Shown here: piece by piece, positions 1 through 4,037 of the stretch | Numbering within the stretch: the first letter of the stretch is position 1 | Layout: each line of letters starts with the position of its first letter | NCBI GenBank assembly: GCA_964363685.1 | Contig: CAYIJG010000066.1 | Location: 1 to 5,179, forward strand | Reading direction: 5' to 3' | Source of the DNA: XYD2-FULL-39-9 sp964363685 | GTDB lineage: Bacteria; Patescibacteriota; Patescibacteriia; Magasanikbacterales; GWA2-37-8 | DNA: 5,179 bases | Notes under the pieces: model-generated | Told to the model about the DNA's origin: nothing | Seen by the model: only the letters and a program-made list of their open reading frames with translations | Databases searched by the model: none | Position numbers and translations under genes: made by a program

Positions 1-80
1 TCCTGTCTGGCTCCGAGTAATTTCATTAGCTCGCGCGTCTTGTTTACTTCTTCTAAAGAAGTAAAGAGAATGTTTGCCAA
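1..80 (-). CDS. Possible 5' end of a divergent unknown gene (cut by window edge)
   Basis: An open minus-strand frame runs from a TTG codon at 80-78 to the window edge. It reads MANILFTSLEEVNK and then TRELMKLLGARQ if TTG is taken as the start. The second half looks like an ordinary amphipathic protein helix. There is no ATG, no Shine-Dalgarno sequence and no recognisable family, and only 26 codons are visible. The frame stays open upstream only as far as a TAG at 98-96, so the coding part must start close to here if it is real. The plus-strand frames in this stretch are less convincing (stops at 16-18, 62-64 and 97-99). I cannot assign a function. The stretch could equally be the non-coding tail of a plus-strand gene lying further left. 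Confidence 0.2.
   Translation of the reverse strand, partial: MANILFTSLEEVNKTRELMKLLGARQ
43..65. repeat. Perfect 10-bp inverted repeat upstream of proS promoter
   Basis: TTTACTTCTT at 43-52 and AAGAAGTAAA at 56-65 are exact reverse complements separated by three bases (CTA). The repeat ends 8 bp before the -35 box of the proS promoter. It is AT-rich and has no T-run on either side, so it is a poor intrinsic terminator. A two-fold symmetric operator or an RNA hairpin of an upstream transcript are the alternatives. Its function is not shown by the sequence. Confidence 0.4.
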
Positions 81-102
81 GAATAAAAACAAATGCTAGA
101 AT
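74..102 (+). promoter_or_regulatory. Sigma-70-type promoter for proS
   Basis: The -35 box TTGCCA (74-79, 5 of 6 consensus) and the -10 box TAGAAT (97-102, 5 of 6) are separated by exactly 17 bp. An extended -10 TG dinucleotide lies at 94-95. Transcription would begin near 108-110, giving a leader of about 25 nt to the ATG at 135. The promoter therefore supports the 135 start, because an upstream ATG at 93 lies before the -10 box and would not be transcribed from it. Confidence 0.72.
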
Positions 103-134
103 TGGTAAAGATTTTACTAATCTATCAGGTTTAT

Positions 135-1376
135 ATGCGTTATTCTCACATGTTTGGAAAAACAACTAAGAGCGCTCAGGCTGATGCCGACAGCGCCAAT
201 GCCAAACTCCTTACTCAGGGCGGTTTTGTTGATCAAGAAATGGCGGGTGTCTATACCTGGTTGCCTTTGGGTTTGCAAGTGCTTCGTAAAGTAGAACAGA
301 TTGTCCGTGAAGAAATGAATGCGCTGGGATCGTTGGAAATTTTTATGCCAAGTCTTCAGCCAAAAGAATATTGGGAAAAAACCAAACGCTGGGAAGGTGT
401 AGATATACTCTTTAAACTCAAATCACAAACAGGCAAAGATTATGCGCTTGGATGTACTCATGAAGAAGTGGTGACGCCTCTGGTGCAGAAATTTATTCAA
501 TCATATAAAGAATTGCCTTTGGCTGTCTATCAAATCAATACCAAATTTCGTGATGAGTTGCGAGCCAAGTCTGGCGTCTTGCGTGGGCGCGAATTTCGCA
601 TGAAAGACATGTATAGTTTTCATACTTCTCAAGAAGATTTAGAAGAATTTTATCATCACGCTTTGCAAGCCTACGTCAAAGTTTTTTCTCGTTGTGGAAT
701 AAATGTCAAAGTAGTGCAGGCAAGTGGTGGTATATTTACTTCCAATATCAGCCACGAATTTCAAGCTATAACACCAGTCGGTGAGGATAATTTGATTGCC
801 TGTGAGGCTTGTTCTTTTGGGCAAAATGTTGAGATTGCAACTGTCAAAGAAGGTGAAGCCTGCCCAGATTGTAGTGGTAAACTTATTAAAACCAAAGGTA
901 TTGAAGTGGGAAATATTTTTGATTTAGGAACAAAATATACAGACGCTTTTGAGTTTGATGTAAATAACGCCGAAGGAAAAGTGCAACGCATATTAATGGG
1001 TTGTTATGGTATTGGTACTTCGCGACTGGTGGGGGCGATTGTAGAAACTTTCCATGATGACAAAGGTATTATTTGGCCAGAGTCTGTAGCCCCATATAAA
1101 GTTCATATAGTTTCTTTGGGCAATGATGAAACTGTAAAGCAAGAAGCAGAAAAATTATATAACGAATTATTGTTGAAAGGCGTTGAAGTTTTGTTTGATG
1201 ATCGAGATGCTTCGGCTGGAGCCAAATTGGCTGATGCAGATTTGATTGGTGTGACTTGGAGAGTAGTTGTTTCCAAAAAAACTTTGGTTGAAAATAGTGT
1301 GGAATTAAAAGAAAGAAATAAGACTGAGGCGGAGATGGTAAAGTTAGAAAGTCTTAGTAGCAAGCTCGGATACTAA
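135..1376 (+). CDS. proS: Prolyl-tRNA synthetase, short form without editing (INS) domain
   Basis: This is a class II aminoacyl-tRNA synthetase of 413 residues that charges tRNA-Pro with proline in the cytoplasm. The start at 135 gives MRYSHMFGKT, which aligns with the usual bacterial N-terminus. AGG at 127-129 is a weak ribosome-binding site, 5 nt before the ATG. Motif 1 lies around residues 43-76. The GCTHEEVVT proline-site loop is at 106-114, motif 2 (FRDELR to GREFRMKDMYSF) at 138-162, and motif 3 (MGCYGIGTSR) at 288-297. The anticodon-binding domain runs from about 320 to the end. E. coli ProRS (about 572 residues) carries a ~180-residue INS editing domain between motifs 2 and 3. Here that place holds only a short segment with C223-x2-C226 and C243-x2-C246, which looks like a zinc ribbon. 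Editing of Ala-tRNA-Pro in cis is therefore predicted to be absent. The gene stands alone in its transcript and ends at a shared terminator. Identification is very sure. Confidence 0.97.
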   Translation: MRYSHMFGKTTKSAQADADSANAKLLTQGGFVDQEMAGVYTWLPLGLQVLRKVEQIVREEMNALGSLEIFMPSLQPKEYWEKTKRWEGVDILFKLKSQTGKDYALGCTHEEVVTPLVQKFIQSYKELPLAVYQINTKFRDELRAKSGVLRGREFRMKDMYSFHTSQEDLEEFYHHALQAYVKVFSRCGINVKVVQASGGIFTSNISHEFQAITPVGEDNLIACEACSFGQNVEIATVKEGEACPDCSGKLIKTKGIEVGNIFDLGTKYTDAFEFDVNNAEGKVQRILMGCYGIGTSRLVGAIVETFHDDKGIIWPESVAPYKVHIVSLGNDETVKQEAEKLYNELLLKGVEVLFDDRDASAGAKLADADLIGVTWRVVVSKKTLVENSVELKERNKTEAEMVKLESLSSKLGY

Positions 1377-1394
1377 AAATTTGTATATCAAACA

Positions 1395-1420
1395 TAAAAC
1401 CACCCGAACAGGTGGTTTTA
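1395..1420. terminator. Bidirectional intrinsic terminator between proS and the convergent membrane-protein gene
   Basis: TAAAACCACC (1395-1404) pairs perfectly with GGTGGTTTTA (1411-1420) around the 6-nt loop CGAACA. It lies 18 bp after the proS stop and 20 bp after the stop of the minus-strand gene ending at 1441. The T-run is largely inside the stem on both strands. The plus-strand side continues with a second T-rich stretch (1429-1439). Confidence 0.82.
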
Positions 1421-1440
1421 TAATCATGGTTATTTTTTGT

Positions 1441-1857
1441 CTAGAGATCTTCATCTTTCCTGCGGAGAATTCTCCAATGGACAAAGAAAAGGGGAATGCC
1501 TACTACTATCATAGAAATGTCTCTTACAATACTCATTTGTCGTTGTGAGATTCTGTTGAGCTCTTCATTTTTTTGATTAATTTCTTCTTGCTTTTCACAG
1601 TTTTTTAACTGTTCCTCTGTTACCGATGATTCGGTAACTTCATGACCTTTTTCACCATAAGTAATAGGTGGTGTCGCCGCACAAGGGATTCTGCCATAGC
1701 TATAATTGTCCGCCTTGGTAAAGACCCAAGTCTTGAGGGCAATATTTATCATATCTGCCACAGACCAGACTACCATCATCAGAGCAACAAATGAAACTAG
1801 GTAGAAGTAGATGCTTTTTATAGTTTTACCTTTTGAGTTTGCTGTTGGGTTGTCCAT
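1441..1857 (-). CDS. Small two-helix membrane protein of unknown function
   Basis: This is a 138-residue protein. A basic N-terminus (K9, K11, K14) is followed by a strongly hydrophobic helix at about 15-40 (IYFYLVSFVALMMVVWSVAD and onward). A polar loop of about 70 residues follows, then a second helix at about 113-131 (ISMIVVGIPLFFVHWRIL), and a basic then acidic tail RRKDEDL. The positive-inside rule places both ends in the cytoplasm and the loop outside. The loop holds two cysteines, C59 and C87, that could form a disulfide, and a Glu/Gln/Asn-rich stretch at 80-108 that could be a short coiled coil. I associate the YFYLVSF...INIALKTW pattern with uncharacterised small membrane proteins of Patescibacteria, from memory only; no family name or function can be given. 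The ATG is 15 bp after the trpS stop on the same strand, and no promoter or Shine-Dalgarno is seen, so co-transcription with trpS is likely. The stop is TAG. Confidence 0.85.
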   Translation of the reverse strand: MDNPTANSKGKTIKSIYFYLVSFVALMMVVWSVADMINIALKTWVFTKADNYSYGRIPCAATPPITYGEKGHEVTESSVTEEQLKNCEKQEEINQKNEELNRISQRQMSIVRDISMIVVGIPLFFVHWRILRRKDEDL

Positions 1858-1872
1858 ACGTTTTTATAATTA

Positions 1873-2904
1873 TTAAATTAATCCCATTTTCTTTTTTACT
1901 TCTTCCATTTTTTGTTTGGCCACGGCTCTGGCTTTGTCCGCGCCATTTTCTAAAATGTTTCTGACTTGATCATCGTTGAGCGCATTGAATTTATTTTGAA
2001 AGTCAGTTGTAAAATCGGTCACGATTTTTGTCAGGCCTTTTTTGAAATCAGCATAACCTTTGCCTGCGTATTCTTTTTCTATTGCTTTGACAGGTTGGTT
2101 TGAGAGTAGAGAATAGATAGTGAGTAGGTTGGTTAGAGCCGGTCTGTCAGCGCCAGATTCTATGGTAGTGCCAGAGTCAGTGACGGCGCGACTGATTTTT
2201 TTGGCAATCACTTCTGGTGGATCAAGCAGGGCAATATAACTATTGGCGCTGGTTGCGCTCTTGCTCATTTTTTTGGTTGGGTCATCAAGTCCCATGATAC
2301 GCGCGCCTTCTTTTTGGATCAGTGGCTCTGGCTCAATAAATGTTTTGCCGTAGAGAGAATTAAATCTAGCGGCCAAATCACGGGTAAGCTCAACGTGTTG
2401 TTTTTGGTCATCACCAACGGGTACGACTTGAGTGTTATATAGTAGGATGTCAGCAGCCATAAGGACTGGGTAATCAAAGAGGCCAACAGTTGCTTCTTCG
2501 TTTATATAATGAGATATTTTTGATATTGTACTATTTCCTTGTGCTCCACTAATCAGTTGTCCAGAACCAGTCTTCTCTTTAAATTGCGTCATGCGTCGTA
2601 GTTCCCCCATTTTTGCGATTGTATTCAAAATCCACCCTAGTTCAACATGTTCCTTTACATGTGACTGTACAAAAATAGTAGATTTGTTCGGATCAATGCC
2701 CAAAGCCAAATACGTTTTGGCAACATTGAGAATATTTTGACGAAGTTCTTTCGGGTCTTGTTTGACAGTAATAGCGTGAAGATCTACGACACAATAAAAA
2801 GATTCATAGGAATTCTGCAATTCTACCCAGTTTTTCATGGCTCCTAGATAATTGCCTAGGTGTAAATTATTAGTTGGTTGTACGCCGGAGAAGGCTCGTT
2901 TCAT
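1873..2904 (-). CDS. trpS: Tryptophanyl-tRNA synthetase
   Basis: This is a class I synthetase of 343 residues that charges tRNA-Trp. It opens MKRAFSGVQPTNN and has the HIGH-equivalent HLGN at 15-18, the conserved ELRRMTQFKEK at 101-111, FDYPVLMAADILLY at 143-156, VPVGDDQKQH at 161-170 (GEDQ motif with E replaced by D), and KMSKS at 212-216. The start at 2904 was chosen because it matches the family N-terminus. The frame is open for 43 further codons, to 3033, but that stretch translates the palindromic repeat and spacer rather than a protein domain. Length is slightly above the usual ~330, explained by about 20 additional residues at roughly 113-136, between the FKEK and LFDYP blocks. No Shine-Dalgarno precedes the ATG. 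A weak promoter candidate lies just upstream, and the small membrane-protein gene follows after 15 bp. Confidence 0.96.
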   Translation of the reverse strand: MKRAFSGVQPTNNLHLGNYLGAMKNWVELQNSYESFYCVVDLHAITVKQDPKELRQNILNVAKTYLALGIDPNKSTIFVQSHVKEHVELGWILNTIAKMGELRRMTQFKEKTGSGQLISGAQGNSTISKISHYINEEATVGLFDYPVLMAADILLYNTQVVPVGDDQKQHVELTRDLAARFNSLYGKTFIEPEPLIQKEGARIMGLDDPTKKMSKSATSANSYIALLDPPEVIAKKISRAVTDSGTTIESGADRPALTNLLTIYSLLSNQPVKAIEKEYAGKGYADFKKGLTKIVTDFTTDFQNKFNALNDDQVRNILENGADKARAVAKQKMEEVKKKMGLI

Positions 2905-2935
2905 ATACGAAATGAATGAATAAAACAGTAGGTAT

Positions 2936-2964
2936 AGTTTACCGAATTTATGATGGAATGTAAA
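2936..2964 (-). promoter_or_regulatory. Weak promoter candidate for trpS
   Basis: On the minus strand, TTTACA (2964-2959, 5 of 6 to the -35 consensus) is followed after 17 bp by TAAACT (2941-2936, 4 of 6 to the -10). This would give a leader of about 25 nt. It sits between the palindromic element and the trpS start, so trpS could be transcribed independently of rlmH. The -10 match is poor, and read-through from the rlmH promoter is an equally good explanation. Confidence 0.3.
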
Positions 2965-2966
2965 CC

Positions 2967-3071
2967 AACTGTCATTCCGACCGAGCCTCAGGCGAGTGGA
3001 GGAATCCCTTAAACAAGGTATTTGCAAAAACAAAGTATAAGGGATCCCTCGACTACGCTCGGATGACAGTT
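2967..3071. repeat. Palindromic dispersed element, copy 1 (intergenic, rlmH-trpS)
   Basis: The ends AACTGTCAT and ATGACAGTT are exact inverted repeats. The core is GTCATTCC (from 2971) to GATGAC (to 3067), 97 bp. Inside it, ATCCCTTA (3004-3011) pairs with TAAGGGAT (3038-3045), leaving a 26-nt A-rich loop. Each outer arm holds a further small hairpin region. The element begins about 3 bp after the rlmH stop codon and fills most of the gap to trpS. It has the same orientation and arm sequence as the two copies inside tgt. Its minus-strand translation is open throughout and contains RDSST and GRNDS, as in copy 2. It has no T-tract, so it is not a typical terminator, though it could act as an mRNA-stabilising hairpin. 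Confidence 0.85.
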
Positions 3072-3073
3072 AC

Positions 3074-3553
3074 CTAATAATGATAATTCCGTCCATTATT
3101 TATAGTCATCGCCCGATAGATCTGTTCCCACAAAAACACCCGCGCCATTTGGTGGGTAAAAGTCATTGAAGATAAAGAAAGTTTTAGGTTGGCGAGTTTG
3201 AGAATTGATTCGTCCAGCCCAAGAGGTCCGCCGACAATAAAAGTAAAACTGTTAAATTGTTGATTGGATAATTGGTTAAGTTGATTGGCAAATTGAGTAG
3301 ACGAAAAACTTTTGCCATGTTCGTCTAGTACGATGACAAAGTTATCTTTTATTTTATTAAGAGTAGCTATAATTTTCTCAGCTTCTTTTTGCTTTATACT
3401 TTCCGGTTTGTCTTTGTCGGAAAAAGATTCTTCTCGCAGTTCGTAAATAGTAATTTTCGCCCAAGTTTGGAGACGCTTAAGATATTCAGCTTCCGCTTCT
3501 TGCCAATATTTTTCTTTGAGTTTTCCTAGGACTATTAGGTTTAGGTGTAGCAT
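3074..3553 (-). CDS. rlmH: 23S rRNA (pseudouridine1915-N3)-methyltransferase RlmH
   Basis: This 159-residue SPOUT-family methyltransferase is close to the usual ~155. It uses S-adenosylmethionine to methylate pseudouridine 1915 in helix 69 of 23S rRNA on the assembled ribosome. Visible family blocks are the N-terminal LNLIVLGKLKEKY, VIVLDEHGKSFSS at 73-85, the SAM-binding trefoil-knot loop FIVGGPLGL at 105-113, and the C-terminal knot segment LSLSSMTFTHQMAR at 125-138. EQIYRAMTI and the conserved aromatic/basic end NYHY follow. The ATG at 3553 is the only sensible start. It has no Shine-Dalgarno but a good promoter 24 bp upstream, giving a leader of about 17 nt. The stop is TAG and is almost immediately followed by the palindromic element. 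trpS follows on the same strand. Confidence 0.97.
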   Translation of the reverse strand: MLHLNLIVLGKLKEKYWQEAEAEYLKRLQTWAKITIYELREESFSDKDKPESIKQKEAEKIIATLNKIKDNFVIVLDEHGKSFSSTQFANQLNQLSNQQFNSFTFIVGGPLGLDESILKLANLKLSLSSMTFTHQMARVFLWEQIYRAMTINNGRNYHY

Positions 3554-3576
3554 AAAATATAGCTAATTACTTACAA

Positions 3577-3606
3577 AATATAGCACGTTGTATGAAATTT
3601 AGTCAA
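3577..3606 (-). promoter_or_regulatory. Promoter for rlmH (divergent pair)
   Basis: Minus-strand TTGACT (3606-3601, 5 of 6) and TATATT (3582-3577, 5 of 6) are spaced 18 bp apart, with an extended -10 TG at 3585-3584. The predicted start is near 3570, leaving a leader of about 17 nt before the rlmH ATG. It is back-to-back with the plus-strand promoter, the two -35 boxes being 9 bp apart. Confidence 0.65.
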
Positions 3607-3615
3607 AAATTTACA

Positions 3616-3644
3616 TTGACAAAATGATGTTTTTGTGGTATAAT
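3616..3644 (+). promoter_or_regulatory. Perfect consensus sigma-70-type promoter for the 106-residue protein gene
   Basis: TTGACA (3616-3621) and TATAAT (3639-3644) are both 6 of 6 consensus, with a 17-bp spacer and an extended -10 TG at 3636-3637. The predicted start is around 3651, giving an AT-rich leader of about 32 nt. By sequence it is the strongest promoter in the window. Confidence 0.9.
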
Positions 3645-3682
3645 TATATTTATAAATGTGTTAATTTCTTAACATTAAATTT

Positions 3683-4003
3683 ATGTCAAATAGAGGAGAA
3701 GGAGCAAATCAAACAGCTAGTTTCTTTTCTGGAAGAGAAGAAACTCCAAATATTGAGGTTGTACAAAATCAAGGAAAAGTTGAAGCGAGTCTTCCGATTG
3801 TGGCTGGTGTACGTAGAAAATTATCAGGAATTAAGCCAGGAGAAAAAGTGGCGCCTGAGTATAGGCATGTACCAAAACCAGGAGATGCAGAAGCAGCAGC
3901 ACGAGCTGAGCTTGAAAGAATAAGAGAGGCAGCACGCAGTAGAGCAACGGTAGTCCATACCTCACCAGGTCCATCTGTGCAAAGAGGAAGCAAGAAGCCA
4001 TAA
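3683..4003 (+). CDS. Unknown small basic, mostly disordered protein
   Basis: I do not recognise this 106-residue protein. It has no signal peptide, no membrane segment and no cysteine. The sequence is polar and Gly/Pro-rich, with one hydrophobic patch at about 36-43 (ASLPIVAG), the basic pair and lysine R44-R45-K46, and one clear charged helix at about 68-88 (DAEAAARAELERIREAARSR). The tail SKKP is basic. I count about 18 Lys/Arg against 12 Asp/Glu, so it is net basic. The gene is supported by a perfect consensus promoter 39 bp upstream, an intrinsic terminator 8 bp after the TAA, and codons that favour A and purines (AGA, GGA, GCA, CCA) in a consistent way. The ATG at 3683 is the only Met in frame and no Shine-Dalgarno precedes it. 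A GGAGAAGGAG stretch at 3693-3702 lies just inside the coding region. The codon choice is more A-ending than in proS. Nucleic-acid or ribosome binding is conceivable from charge alone but is not shown. Confidence 0.75.
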   Translation: MSNRGEGANQTASFFSGREETPNIEVVQNQGKVEASLPIVAGVRRKLSGIKPGEKVAPEYRHVPKPGDAEAAARAELERIREAARSRATVVHTSPGPSVQRGSKKP

Positions 4004-4011
4004 AACAAAAC

Positions 4012-4037
4012 AAAAAATCCCCGAGAGGGGATTTTTT
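4012..4037. terminator. Strong bidirectional terminator shared by the small gene and tgt
   Basis: AAAAAATCCCC (4012-4022) pairs perfectly with GGGGATTTTTT (4027-4037) around a GAGA tetraloop of the stable GNRA type. The 11-bp stem supplies a U-run on both strands. It begins 8 bp after the stop of the plus-strand gene. On the other side it overlaps the last codon of tgt, so the tgt TAA (4038-4036) lies within the hairpin foot. Confidence 0.93.

Noticed and set aside
93..134. Upstream ATG at 93 adding 14 residues to ProRS
   Set aside because: It lies before the -10 box of the proS promoter, and the added residues (MLELVKILLIYQVY) do not match the family N-terminus. The ATG at 135 does match and has an AGG upstream.
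103..134. T-box or other riboswitch upstream of proS or trpS
   Set aside because: The predicted leaders are only ~25 nt, with no room for a specifier stem or antiterminator.
639..1363. Minus-strand open frames across proS
   Set aside because: They lie antisense to a clear synthetase gene, have low-complexity Ser/Thr/Phe-rich translations typical of shadows, and have no promoter or motif.
2905..3033. 43-residue N-terminal extension of TrpS
   Set aside because: It translates the palindromic element and spacer, and the family N-terminus begins at MKRAFSGVQP.
3624..3923. Overlapping plus-strand frame in the small-gene region
   Set aside because: Its start lies upstream of the -10 box, its translation is Lys/Leu/Tyr-rich shadow-like sequence, and it stops before the terminator, unlike the 3683-4003 frame.
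3769..4013. Minus-strand frames opposite the small gene
   Set aside because: They run into the terminator hairpin with no promoter, and the translations are hydrophobic shadows of the purine-rich plus-strand codons.
3645..4037. Structured RNA gene (tmRNA or RNase P RNA) under the strong promoter
   Set aside because: None of the conserved core sequences of those RNAs is visible, and one reading frame spans the transcript with consistent codon usage.
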